Origin: Bifidobacterium asteroides
Lineage (GTDB): Bacteria; Actinomycetota; Actinomycetes; Actinomycetales; Bifidobacteriaceae
NCBI RefSeq assembly: GCF_003202755.1
Contig: NZ_QGLK01000001.1
Location: 910,821 to 974,820 of the forward strand
Reading direction: 5' to 3'
Length of the DNA: 64,000 nt
Part shown: positions 1-8,348 of the stretch, piece by piece
How the letters are laid out: every line of letters begins with the position of its first letter
Position numbering within the stretch: the first letter of the stretch is position 1
Notes under the pieces: model-generated
Databases searched by the model: none
What the model saw: only the letters and a program-made list of their open reading frames with translations
What the model was told of the DNA's origin: nothing
Translations under genes and position numbers: made by a program

Positions 1-9
1 AGGAAAGTC

Positions 10-750
10 ATGACTGACTCGGATACCGCCGCCGAAGATGGGCGGCATGTGCGCTCCATGACCGTGGTCCGCCATGGGCAGACATCATACAATGCAGGCC
101 ATCGAATGCAGGGTCAGATCGACATCCCGCTCAACAGCGTTGGCCGCTGGCAGGTGGAGAGAACAGCCGAGGAGCTTCGCGCAGAATATGTGGACGGGGC
201 ACCCCAAGACCACCATCTGCTGGTGGTCTCCTCTGACCTGGGCCGGGCTGCCGCCACCGCCCACGCCTTCGCCGACCCCTTGGGCCAGACGGTTCATCTT
301 GATCCCGGGTTGCGTGAACGCAGTTTCGGCGAGTGGGAGGGAGCCAGCGCCGAGGAGGTCCGTCAACGCTGGCCCGAGGATTACGAATCCTGGTCCCGGG
401 GCACCGGAGGAGAGCTGCGCCACGGTGCTGAGACCAAGGCACAGGTGGGCAACCGGGGCCTGGAAACCCTGAACCGATGGATTCATCGGGCCGGCCCGGA
501 CACGGATCTCATGGTCTTCTCCCATGGGTCCTTCATCGCCGAGGCTCTTCAGGCCCTGCTGGGCATGGCCACTGCATATCCCGAATACCTGGGCCTGGTC
601 ACCATGCGGAACGCCCACTGGGCCCGATTGATGCCACGAGACCTGCCGGACGGCGGTCTGCGCTGGTCCATGATCGACTACAATCGCGGTCCGGCCATCG
701 CCATGCGAGGGGACTGGGATAATCCCCGGGGGCTGGTCCAGACCGACTGA
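10..750 (+). CDS. Histidine phosphatase family protein (phosphoglycerate mutase-like)
   Basis: Predicted cytosolic phosphohydrolase of 246 residues in the histidine phosphatase superfamily. The N-terminal catalytic motif VRHGQTSYN (about residues 20-28) carries the histidine that becomes phosphorylated. The acidic motif LRERSFGEWEG (about 101-111) and the second catalytic histidine in VFSHGSF (about 169-175) follow in the usual order and spacing. An AGGAAAG ribosome binding site lies right at the window start, 3 bases before the ATG. The substrate cannot be read from sequence; family members act on phosphosugars, nucleotides or small phosphoesters. The next gene lies 95 bases downstream on the same strand. 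Confidence 0.88.
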   Translation: MTDSDTAAEDGRHVRSMTVVRHGQTSYNAGHRMQGQIDIPLNSVGRWQVERTAEELRAEYVDGAPQDHHLLVVSSDLGRAAATAHAFADPLGQTVHLDPGLRERSFGEWEGASAEEVRQRWPEDYESWSRGTGGELRHGAETKAQVGNRGLETLNRWIHRAGPDTDLMVFSHGSFIAEALQALLGMATAYPEYLGLVTMRNAHWARLMPRDLPDGGLRWSMIDYNRGPAIAMRGDWDNPRGLVQTD

Positions 751-845
751 GGTCCTTGGGTGGTTGGCCGACCATCACAGTATCGCCATGACCACCAGCT
801 ACCATAAGAGCGCAGCAACCAGCCGTTGGATCAAAAGGGGTCGGA

Positions 846-1775
846 GTGAAGCAGTTCTTTCATGACATTTCCTGGGCGCAGATCATCGCCGGCGCTCTTG
901 CAGCCATGACCTCCTTCTGGCTGGCCGCCAAGATCGGCGTGGCAGGATCCATCATCGGTGTGGCCATCGGTTCCATCGTCTCTGCCGTGGCCTCGCAGAT
1001 CTACAAGAATGTTTTGGAAGCCTCTGGCCAGAAGCTGCAGGAGTCCGTGGTCGGCGGTGCTGGTCAGGACGATGACGACTCCAAAACGGACTCGAATACC
1101 GATTCGGACGCCGATGGACAGACCACCACCTTGCCGGCTCAGGGTGAGGGTCGTGCTGACGAATCCAGCGATACTGCCGACGGATCCACCCAGGTCATGG
1201 ACCCGGTAGATGGGTCCACCCAGGTCATGCGCCCTGTCGGTGACGAAAAGTCGCCAGCCAAGACCGGCAGGACCGTTTCGTCCAGCAATGGTCCACGGAC
1301 CCATGCGGCCTCCATGACGGCAACCAGTAAGAAGAAGCTTGATCAGCGTCGCCGCAATGTCATCATCGTCTCCGTGGTCAGCGCCCTGGTGGCCGTACTG
1401 CTGTCCGCCCTGGCCATCAATGCCCTGACCAAGGGCGAAGGCACCGACAAGGTGGTTCGCAACGTGGTCAGCCCGCCAACCAGCCAGACGGTAACCCCCA
1501 GCCGGGAGGAGGAGACCCCCTCCAAACCAGCGCGGCGCACAGAGGAGCCTGAATATCAGACGACCCCAAGTGCCCCTCAGAACCAGCCCTCTGGCTCGAA
1601 TCAGAACCAAGGCAGCGAACAGGGATCCGGGCAGAGTCAACAGCAGGGAGGGAACCCCACGAGCTCGCCTTCGCCGTCTGCCGACGCGACCAGCTCCGCG
1701 CCAAGTCCCTCAAGTACGGCTCCTACGCCACAGTCGTCACCGACGAGCACGACCAGTACATCTCCTCGTAACTGA
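846..1775 (+). CDS. Hypothetical membrane protein with Ser/Pro/Gln-rich C-terminal tail
   Basis: Unrecognised protein of 309 residues starting at GTG, after an AAGGGG ribosome binding site. Residues about 10-55 form a long hydrophobic Gly/Ala-rich stretch that could be one or two membrane helices. An acidic linker follows, then a tandem ten-residue repeat (DGSTQVMDPV then DGSTQVMRPV, residues 112-131), a basic patch (KKKLDQRRR) and a clear transmembrane helix near residues 175-195. The last 110 residues are low-complexity Ser/Pro/Thr/Gln/Asn, typical of a disordered extracytoplasmic tail. No enzyme motif is visible. It may be a cell-envelope protein of narrow distribution; function unknown. 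Confidence 0.75.
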   Translation: MKQFFHDISWAQIIAGALAAMTSFWLAAKIGVAGSIIGVAIGSIVSAVASQIYKNVLEASGQKLQESVVGGAGQDDDDSKTDSNTDSDADGQTTTLPAQGEGRADESSDTADGSTQVMDPVDGSTQVMRPVGDEKSPAKTGRTVSSSNGPRTHAASMTATSKKKLDQRRRNVIIVSVVSALVAVLLSALAINALTKGEGTDKVVRNVVSPPTSQTVTPSREEETPSKPARRTEEPEYQTTPSAPQNQPSGSNQNQGSEQGSGQSQQQGGNPTSSPSPSADATSSAPSPSSTAPTPQSSPTSTTSTSPRN

Positions 1776-1903
1776 CCTGTCGGTCGGCGCGGCATACCCA
1801 TCCCACCATGTAATGTGACTAGGGTCACTTTCGGGCGGTCCAAGAGGCCCGTCCCTAAGGATCTGGTCCTGAAGGCGGGATCAGCAATGAGAAAGGTGTG
1901 TAT

Positions 1904-2989
1904 ATGCGCAAGGTTCTGTGCTCTCCAGGCTCCTATGTTCAGCAGGAGGGCGCCATGGGAAAGCTGGCCGGAGAATATGCGGCTCTGGGCACCAAGGGCG
2001 CCCATCTGATCGTCGATCCGGTCATCGACGGGCTCTACCACGACGACATTGTCGCCTCCTTTGAGCACGATGGGATCCCCTACGAACTGATGAAATTCGG
2101 CGGCGAGTGTTCCATGGAGGAGATCGACTGTCATCGTGCCCATTTGGGCGGCAGCGACGCGGTGATCGGCGTCGGCGGCGGCAAGACTTTGGATACCGCC
2201 AAGGCTGTGGCTCACTTCGCCCATCTGCCGGTCATGATTGTGCCCACGGCAGCCTCCTCGGATGCGCCTTGCTCAAGGCTGTCCGTGCTCTATACGCCTG
2301 AGGGTGTCTTTGACCGTTATCTGCCCCTGCCTGCCAACCCCAACGTGGTCCTGATGGATACCGACGTCATCGCCAAGGCTCCGGTGCGCTTCCTGGTATC
2401 AGGGCTGGGCGATGCCTTCGCTACTTACTACGAGGCCGCCGCCTGCGTGCAGTCGAACGCCGTGACCATGACCGGAGGCCACGCCACCATGGCCGCCTTT
2501 GCCTTGGCCCGTCTCTGCCGCGATACCCTGCTGGAGGATGGGGTCAAGGCCGTGGCCGCTGCCAAGGCCGGTGTGCGCACAGCTGCGCTGGAGAAGATCA
2601 TCGAGGCCAATACGCTGCTGAGCGGTCTGGGCTTCGAGAGCTCTGGCCTGGCTGCAGCCCACGCCATTCATGACGGGATGACCGCCCTGGAGGGCACCCA
2701 CTCCATGCTGCACGGCGAAAAGGTGGCCTTCGGCACCCTGGCCCAGTTGGTCCTTGAGGATCGGCCTCTGGAGGAGACCCGCGGGGTCTATGACTTCTTC
2801 CGCAGCGTGGGTCTGCCCACCTCCCTGGAGCAGATCGGCATCGGCCAGGCCAGCGAGGAGGATCTGCTCAAGGTCGGCGAGCATGCCTGCGGTCCCGACG
2901 AGACCATGGGCAACATGCCCTTCGAGGTGACTCCCACCGATGTGGCTCACGCCCTGCGCGCAGCCGATCAGCTGGGCAAGCAGCTCTGA
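1904..2989 (+). CDS. gldA: Glycerol dehydrogenase (iron/zinc-containing alcohol dehydrogenase family)
   Basis: Cytosolic NAD-dependent oxidation of glycerol to dihydroxyacetone, or the reverse. The 361-residue length fits the family. The cofactor-binding GVGGGKTLDTAKA motif is near residues 90-102. Metal-ligand positions are present: Asp170 in SGLGDAF, the HAIH motif (253-256) and the histidine of LHGEK (270). I chose the ATG at 1904 because GAAAGG is correctly spaced from it; an in-frame GTG lies 6 bases upstream. The gene stands alone, converges on the kinase gene downstream, and is followed by a terminator-like hairpin. A related polyol dehydrogenase is the main alternative. Confidence 0.9.
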   Translation: MRKVLCSPGSYVQQEGAMGKLAGEYAALGTKGAHLIVDPVIDGLYHDDIVASFEHDGIPYELMKFGGECSMEEIDCHRAHLGGSDAVIGVGGGKTLDTAKAVAHFAHLPVMIVPTAASSDAPCSRLSVLYTPEGVFDRYLPLPANPNVVLMDTDVIAKAPVRFLVSGLGDAFATYYEAAACVQSNAVTMTGGHATMAAFALARLCRDTLLEDGVKAVAAAKAGVRTAALEKIIEANTLLSGLGFESSGLAAAHAIHDGMTALEGTHSMLHGEKVAFGTLAQLVLEDRPLEETRGVYDFFRSVGLPTSLEQIGIGQASEEDLLKVGEHACGPDETMGNMPFEVTPTDVAHALRAADQLGKQL

Positions 2990-3020
2990 GCTCTCCTGTT
3001 CTGATCCCTCTGTGAGTTGC

Positions 3021-3061
3021 CAAGCAGCCGTCGGCATGAAGTCGGCGGCCGCTTGTATTTT
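3021..3061 (+). terminator. Probable rho-independent terminator of gldA
   Basis: Arms 3021-3033 and 3043-3055 form a 13-pair stem in RNA with one A-C mismatch and one G-U pair, with a 9-base loop, followed by TATTTT. It lies 31 bases after the gldA stop, between two convergent genes. Confidence 0.5.
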
Positions 3062-3078
3062 GCTTGGGTTTACATTGG

Positions 3079-4047
3079 TCACTCCTGTAGGGAGGCAGCG
3101 GCCTTTCGTATGGCTTGCTCGCCTGGGCATGTGGCTGGACCTGGCTGCGTGGTGGAAAGGGCACCTGCACAATTGGCCAGTGTCAGTGCCTCCTCGATGG
3201 GCAGGCCCTGGAAGATGCCCGCACAGAGGACACCCGAGTGGGCATCGCCGGCACCGTTGGTGTCTATGGCATGGATCTGCGGGGTCGGAATGTATTGGCT
3301 CTGCCTTGCATCCTTGGGTTGGCAGTACCAGGCACCACGGGCGCCGGCCCTGAGAACCACCGGACTGTCCAGTTTCAGCGAGAGCGAGCGGCAGAGGGAT
3401 TCCAGCTCGGTTGCATTGCCGGTTTCGGGTCGGCACTCCAGACGTTGCGCCAGGATTGGTCCCTCGCGTTCATTCAGCGACCAGATCGGATGCAGTCCGT
3501 TGACAGCATCAAGCACATCCAGTGCAATATCGGCCACCATGGGTCCCAGGTCGAAGAGCACAGGGAATCCTTCGCCCTGGTGTAGGTGCGCGAATCCGAC
3601 TAGGCTCCGGGTGTTGTCCTTGTGGCAGAAGGAATACCCGCTCAGATAGACGACATCGCCGGGAACCAGGTCCATGCCTTCGTAGGTGCCCTCCGGTACA
3701 CGGGTCTCTGCGCCCCTTGCCGATACAAAGGTGCGTTCGCCCGAGGGCTCGATCATGGCTACCGAGTATCCGGTATCACAGTCATCCAGCACAGGCCCTT
3801 GGGCGGGAACCTGTAGGGCTGCAAGGGCTCCACGGGCCATGTCCGCCATCGGACCTGTGCCGATCGCTCCCATATAGGCTATCGGCGCCCCCATCTGCCT
3901 GGCTGCGCGAATCACGTTGTACCCGCCGCCGACGTTTATGGCGCTTCGCCTGGCGAAAATATCCCCTCCGCGCTCCGGTAGGTGGTCGATGTCCATGCTC
4001 AGGTCAACCACCACCTGACCGAGATGGAGGATCCTTGGCTCAGTCAT
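3079..4047 (-). CDS. PfkB-family carbohydrate or nucleoside kinase
   Basis: ATP-dependent kinase of the ribokinase/PfkB family, 322 residues from the ATG at 4047. The N-terminal substrate-binding glycine motif (VGGGYNV, about residue 40) and the C-terminal signature DTNGAGDAHSG, with the catalytic base Asp, are intact. The ATG overlaps the permease stop codon (ATGACTGA) and has GAGGAG 8 bases upstream; a GTG 6 bases earlier would sit too close to that site. It is the last gene of a minus-strand set with an ADP-ribosylglycohydrolase and an NCS1 permease. This suggests phosphorylation of a sugar or nucleoside released by those partners. The exact substrate is unknown. Confidence 0.85.
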   Translation of the reverse strand: MTEPRILHLGQVVVDLSMDIDHLPERGGDIFARRSAINVGGGYNVIRAARQMGAPIAYMGAIGTGPMADMARGALAALQVPAQGPVLDDCDTGYSVAMIEPSGERTFVSARGAETRVPEGTYEGMDLVPGDVVYLSGYSFCHKDNTRSLVGFAHLHQGEGFPVLFDLGPMVADIALDVLDAVNGLHPIWSLNEREGPILAQRLECRPETGNATELESLCRSLSLKLDSPVVLRAGARGAWYCQPKDARQSQYIPTPQIHAIDTNGAGDAHSGVLCAGIFQGLPIEEALTLANCAGALSTTQPGPATCPGEQAIRKAAASLQE

Positions 4048-5504
4048 CGCCACTGCTCCTCACCGCCATGGAATCCTTGGAGAGGACGTGCAGAATGGCG
4101 TAGAGAATTCCTCCCAGCAGGAGGGAAACCAGCCATGCCAGGCCGTTCCTGCCCAGGAAGCTGTCGGCCAGCGGTCCCGAGAACCAGACCTCGTCCTTGG
4201 AGACCTGGGCCGTCACGAACAGGAAGCCGACGACTATTCCGACCAGCCAGCTGATGATGGCTGGGAGGTTGACGCCGTGCCAGTACCAGTAGGGGGAGTC
4301 GGCTCGAAGGTTCAGAAGGCCGTCGGAATCGTAGCGCTTCCGGAAGATCATGGCTGACAGAAAGATGCCTGCCCAGGTGCTCAGAGGCACTGCCAGCAGG
4401 GAGATAAAGGTGACGAAGGGGCCGTAGAACCCGTCGGCCCAGCGTGAAGTAGAGGGCTCCGCAGGTGGTCACCACCACATCGACGACTACCGCATAGACG
4501 CGGGGGATTCTGATGCCCAGGGTGATGGTGGTCAGGCTGGTCGAATATACGGAAAGGTTGTTTGACATGAGCAACCCGGCGAAAGCGGCAATCAGATAGG
4601 GGATGGAGACCCAGGCCGGCAGAGCGCTTCGAACCGCGGCGACCGGATCGGCGGCGGAGGCAATGGTGGAGTTGCCTGCTGTCAGGACCGATCCCAGGCC
4701 GATGACGACCACCAGTGGAATGCCGGCGCCGGCCGCTGCAGTCAGGACCAGAGAGCCGGGTTTCACCGAGGTCTTCTGGTAGCGGGCCATGTCTGCGCCG
4801 GAGTTGACCCAGCCGATGCCCGTCCCCGCGGCTATGGTGCCGACACCGATCAGTAAGGCGCTGGCTGAGCCGGGGGCATTGCCGATGAAGGAGGACCAGT
4901 CGACGGTCGTCGCCAGATAGATGGCCACCAGGAGGGTGAGGGCGCCGAATATCCAGGTGGCCCACTTCTGCACGGTGAGAATGAAGGCGTGACCAGCTGC
5001 CGAGACCACCACGGTCAGGGCTACGAAGACGGCGATGCAGACGAAGGTCAGGAAGGGGGAGCGCTTGGCATCAGCCGGGGTGCCGAAGATGATGGCGATC
5101 AGGGAGAGCAGCGCAAAGGCGCCGGTCATCGTGTTCACCGTCTCCCAGCCCAGTCTGGACAACAGGGCCACCAGGGTGGGGCCTGCATTGCCTCTGACGC
5201 CGAAAATGGCCCGGGACAGGGTCAGCGTGGGGGCACCGCCTCTTCTGCCTGCTATGGAGATGATGCCGACCAGGGCGAAGGATCCGAAGGCCCCGATGGT
5301 CGTGGCGAGCACGGCCTGCCAGAGGTTGAGGCCCTGGGCAATCAGTGTTGCTCCCAGAGGGATTCCCAGGATCGAGATGTTGGCGGCAAACCAGACCCAG
5401 AAGAGCTGGCCGGGCGATCCGTTCCTCTGGTCCTCGGGCACAGGCTCGATGCCCCTTTGCTCCACCCTGGAGAGGATGGTGCCCTCTTTTGGCGCAGTTG
5501 ACAT
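4040..5504 (-). pseudogene. NCS1-family nucleobase:cation symporter, broken by a one-base frameshift
   Basis: Polytopic membrane transporter related to cytosine/purine/allantoin permeases. The true start is the ATG at 5504 (MSTAPKEG), preceded by AAGGAGA; reading frame upstream of it is not part of the gene. About 355 residues read well in frame with many hydrophobic helices, including the motif GWVNSGADMARY. At about 4435-4441 the frame breaks after YFTLG: the original frame turns into Arg/Pro/Ser-rich nonsense. The other frame continues with DGFYGPFVTFISLLAVPL, two more helices, and a stop at 4040-4042 overlapping the kinase start. Restoring one base gives a normal symporter of about 487 residues. 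Either a real inactivating deletion or a sequencing error. Confidence 0.85.
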
Positions 5505-5595
5505 GGATTGTCTCCTTTGACTCACGTTGTACTGAATGTAGCGATGGATCAGCTGTTCTGGCAGTTGGCCTGGTCTGTGTGGTCCCCGCAATCTT

Positions 5596-5605
5596 GGGGG
5601 GGGGG
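5596..5605. repeat. Ten-G homopolymer between the hydrolase and permease genes
   Basis: Ten consecutive G on the plus strand (ten C in the direction of transcription), about 91 bases upstream of the permease ATG. No other homopolymer of this length was noticed in the window. Confidence 0.9.
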
Positions 5606-5659
5606 ACTGGATTTTACATTGTTGTGTTCCTGACGGAATCAGTCTTGTCGGTTTGCGCT

Positions 5660-6658
5660 TTACTGCCTTAGGGCAATCAGGCCACGGGCGGTTTTCTGCA
5701 GGTCGAGGTGAGATACCGAAGCCACCCGGGAACAGAGTGTGGGGTCAAAGGCCTCGGGACCTGCACTCGCGCCGGTCATTGCGCCGGTCATTGCAGCGAT
5801 GGTGTCCGTATCGCCACCAAGGTTGACTGCGGCGAACAGAGCCGATTGGGGATCGTCGGCGAACCTCCAGGCCAGGGCGAAGGCGGCTGCCACAGACTCA
5901 TTGGATTCGACCGAGGTGCCGCAGTCTTCAACCAGGTGGCGTTCGAAATCGCCCTCATCACTGAATTCCTCAGACAGCCGTATTGCCTGGCGGGCGCGTG
6001 CGGGAACCGATGCCTTGGGGGTCCAAGCCCCTGAGGTCTCCATGGCGGGCACCAGGCGCAGGGACTCCTGCAACGCCTGGCGAACGGTCATTCCCTCAAG
6101 TCCCAGACTGACTGTCGTAGCGATCAACGCGGCGCTTTGGAAGCCTGCGACCGTGTCGTGGGTGACTTGGCAGGACTCGTAGATGCGATTGGCGAGCCTC
6201 CTGGTGTCCTTGGGCCTGTTGGCTATCCCTACCGGGGTGACTCGCATGGCGGCCCCGTTGGTGGTGCCGGTCCTTCCCGTGCGCATGATGTCTGCGCCCT
6301 GGCGAACCTGTTCCAGGGCCAGCTTGGTGGAGGGCCCGAGCAAGTCCAGCGATCCGCGCGACTTCATATCGTCCTCCCAGGCTAGAAGGCGCTTGGCGAA
6401 CTCTTTCGGATCGATGTGTCCCTTGCCATCGATGATCAGTTCCGCCACGATCAGCGCCTGCTCGGTGTCATCGGTCACAGCCCCCGCAGGCATACCGGGA
6501 GCTATCGGCTGATCCGCAATGGCATCACGAAGGGTGTCGACTCTGCCGTAGGCCTCATGGATGGCTGCTGGACTCATGCTCTGCGTGGGCATGCCCAGCG
6601 CGTCCCCCAAGGACAGCCCGGTAAGCGCGCCAAGTGCGCCCTTTTCAGTTCTGGTCAT
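5660..6658 (-). CDS. ADP-ribosylglycohydrolase family protein
   Basis: Predicted hydrolase of the ADP-ribosyl-glycohydrolase (DraG/ARH) fold, 332 residues. The two metal-binding signatures are intact: TDDTEQ near residue 64 and NLGGDTDT near residue 280, which together bind two Mg ions in the family. The ATG at 6658 (MTRTEKG) is chosen because the conserved family N-terminus LTGLSLGDALGMP follows at once and GGAGG lies 11 bases upstream. Frame continues upstream to 6793, so a longer form from the ATG at 6740 is not excluded. It leads the operon with the permease and PfkB kinase, so it probably cleaves an N-glycosidic bond in an imported or recycled ribosyl compound. Confidence 0.85.
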   Translation of the reverse strand: MTRTEKGALGALTGLSLGDALGMPTQSMSPAAIHEAYGRVDTLRDAIADQPIAPGMPAGAVTDDTEQALIVAELIIDGKGHIDPKEFAKRLLAWEDDMKSRGSLDLLGPSTKLALEQVRQGADIMRTGRTGTTNGAAMRVTPVGIANRPKDTRRLANRIYESCQVTHDTVAGFQSAALIATTVSLGLEGMTVRQALQESLRLVPAMETSGAWTPKASVPARARQAIRLSEEFSDEGDFERHLVEDCGTSVESNESVAAAFALAWRFADDPQSALFAAVNLGGDTDTIAAMTGAMTGASAGPEAFDPTLCSRVASVSHLDLQKTARGLIALRQ

Positions 6659-6994
6659 TGTTGTGTAGGCCTCCAGAGTCGTTGCGATGGGTCCACCAAT
6701 CTGTCGGCCGATAGATTGCAAAATTTTAATCAGAATCATTGTAGGTCCTTGGAAGAGTGCCGGCGCAACCATTGCAGCAGGCTTGATTCGCAATGGAGTC
6801 AGGAATCTGAACGTGTCCGCCTCTGTGGAGCGGTAGATAAAAACAATGCAAACATGCCAGGGTCAAAGCCTTGATTGCGATGTGGGCTCCATCGAGTGTG
6901 GACGGCCATCGGATGGGATTGCCCGTTGATGGCCCAGCTGAGTTTGCCGCTGCGTTTTCGTCTGGAATCTCGCGGTTGCAGAGGTACTAGATAT

Positions 6995-7025
6995 AAAAAA
7001 GAATCCCGAGGTGACCTCGGGATTC
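6995..7025 (-). terminator. Rho-independent terminator of tRNA-Ala
   Basis: Perfect 11-bp stem (7001-7011 with 7015-7025, GAATCCCGAGG and its complement) with a 3-base loop. On the minus strand it is followed by six T (6995-7000), just past the tRNA 3' end. Confidence 0.9.
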
Positions 7026-7031
7026 TGTCTG

Positions 7032-7104
7032 TGGAGCTAGGGGGATTCGAACCCCCGACCTTCTCCATGCCATGGAGACGCGCTACCAGCTGCGCCATAG
7101 CCCC
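7032..7104 (-). tRNA. tRNA-Ala (anticodon GGC)
   Basis: 73-base cloverleaf on the minus strand. Acceptor GGGGCTA pairs with TAGCTCC with one G-T pair. The D arm has GCGC pairs. The anticodon arm TCTCC-ATGGCAT-GGAGA places GGC at positions 34-36. The T arm GGGGG-TTCGAAT-CCCCC is canonical. The discriminator base is A and CCA is not encoded. Confidence 0.96.
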
Positions 7105-7134
7105 GTGCTTGCCTTGCTTGGTGAAGCCTTGCTT

Positions 7135-7164
7135 ATAGTACACCGGGATTGGCGAATGGAGCAA
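7135..7164 (-). promoter_or_regulatory. Candidate promoter of tRNA-Ala
   Basis: On the minus strand a -35 TTGCTC (7159-7164) and a -10 TACTAT (7135-7140) are separated by 18 bases, with the -10 ending about 30 bases before the tRNA 5' end. Confidence 0.5.
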
Positions 7165-7317
7165 CTCAGTGTGTTGCCCCGGAATTGCAGGGATTGTGAG
7201 CTAATTGATGGATTTTATCCTCGAATGGTCTTGAGTCATTCCTGAGCTTGCAAGTGCGCTAGCATGATGAACAAGGGGCGACCAAGGGGGTCGGCAGCAA
7301 CGGAAAGGCGGCGGACC

Positions 7318-8343
7318 ATGACCGGCAAAAACGATGTCGAAGTACGGGCTGAAAAGCGGAACGAGAACCATCCTGGGCACCAGCTCATCATCAACTGCCT
7401 GCCCTTGGACCAGAGCGAACGACAGGAATTCCTCCAGGCGGCTCCAGGCGTTCATCAGGAGTTCATTGTCGACACGGACATGCGGCAGAGCATGCATTGG
7501 CTCATCGATGTCCCTCAATCCCTCCGATCGGAGGCCACGATCATTTTGGGTAATCCGCCGGCCGAGCAGGTGGTTGCCTGCCGTAACCTGGTCTGGCTGC
7601 AGACCAGCAGCGCGGGTGTGGATGCCTACCTGAAACCGGGGGTTCTGCCTCCGGACGCCATGTTGACCAGTGCCTCAGGCGCTTACGGGCAGTCGGTCTC
7701 CGAGCACATGTTCGCCATGATGTGGGCCCTGATGAAGGACCTTCCTGGTTACCGGGACAACCAAAGCATGGGCCGTTGGGAACCTCGCGGGGCTGTCCTT
7801 TCACCGCGCGGTTGCCAGGTTCTGGTGTTGGGCACGGGGGATATCGGAGCCTCCTTCGCTCGTCTGGCCAAGGCTGTAGGCGCTCGGACCATCGGTATCA
7901 GGCGGCATCCCGACCAGCCGGTGGAGGGGTTCGACCGTCTGGCTGGTTTTGACGATCTGGATGCCCTGCTGCCTGAGATGGATGTAGTGGCTCTGGCCCT
8001 GCCTTCAACGCCGCAGACCAGACATATCATCGACGGCCATCGTCTTGCATTGATGAAGTCCACCGCCGTGCTGATCAACGCGGGCAGGGGAGATGCCGTG
8101 GATTGCATGGCTCTGGCCCAAGCCCTGGATAAGGATGGCATTTTCGGTGCAGGGCTGGATGTGACCGAACCGGAACCTCTGCCTGAAGACCACCCACTCT
8201 GGAGGCAACCACGCTGCCTGCTCACTCCGCATGTAGCCGGGGGAGCTCATCTCCCCTCCAACATGGACAAGGTTCGGGAAATTTGCCTGGATAATCTTCG
8301 TCGGTTCATGGATGGCAGACCCCTTCGCAACCGGATGAGGTGA
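7318..8343 (+). CDS. D-2-hydroxyacid dehydrogenase, NAD-binding
   Basis: Cytosolic NAD(P)H-dependent reduction of a 2-keto acid or oxidation of a D-2-hydroxy acid; 341 residues. The Rossmann motif VLGTGDIGASFARL is near residue 168. The catalytic Arg sits in INAGRGD, the Glu region in GLDVTEPEPLPEDHPLW, and the catalytic His in LTPHVAGG. I chose the ATG at 7318 because GGAAAGG precedes it and the conserved part starts soon after; an in-frame ATG at 7264 has no visible ribosome binding site. The substrate is not predictable. The DUF1287 pseudogene starts 5 bases after its stop, so the two were probably cotranscribed. Confidence 0.87.
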   Translation: MTGKNDVEVRAEKRNENHPGHQLIINCLPLDQSERQEFLQAAPGVHQEFIVDTDMRQSMHWLIDVPQSLRSEATIILGNPPAEQVVACRNLVWLQTSSAGVDAYLKPGVLPPDAMLTSASGAYGQSVSEHMFAMMWALMKDLPGYRDNQSMGRWEPRGAVLSPRGCQVLVLGTGDIGASFARLAKAVGARTIGIRRHPDQPVEGFDRLAGFDDLDALLPEMDVVALALPSTPQTRHIIDGHRLALMKSTAVLINAGRGDAVDCMALAQALDKDGIFGAGLDVTEPEPLPEDHPLWRQPRCLLTPHVAGGAHLPSNMDKVREICLDNLRRFMDGRPLRNRMR

Positions 8344-8348
8344 CCGCC

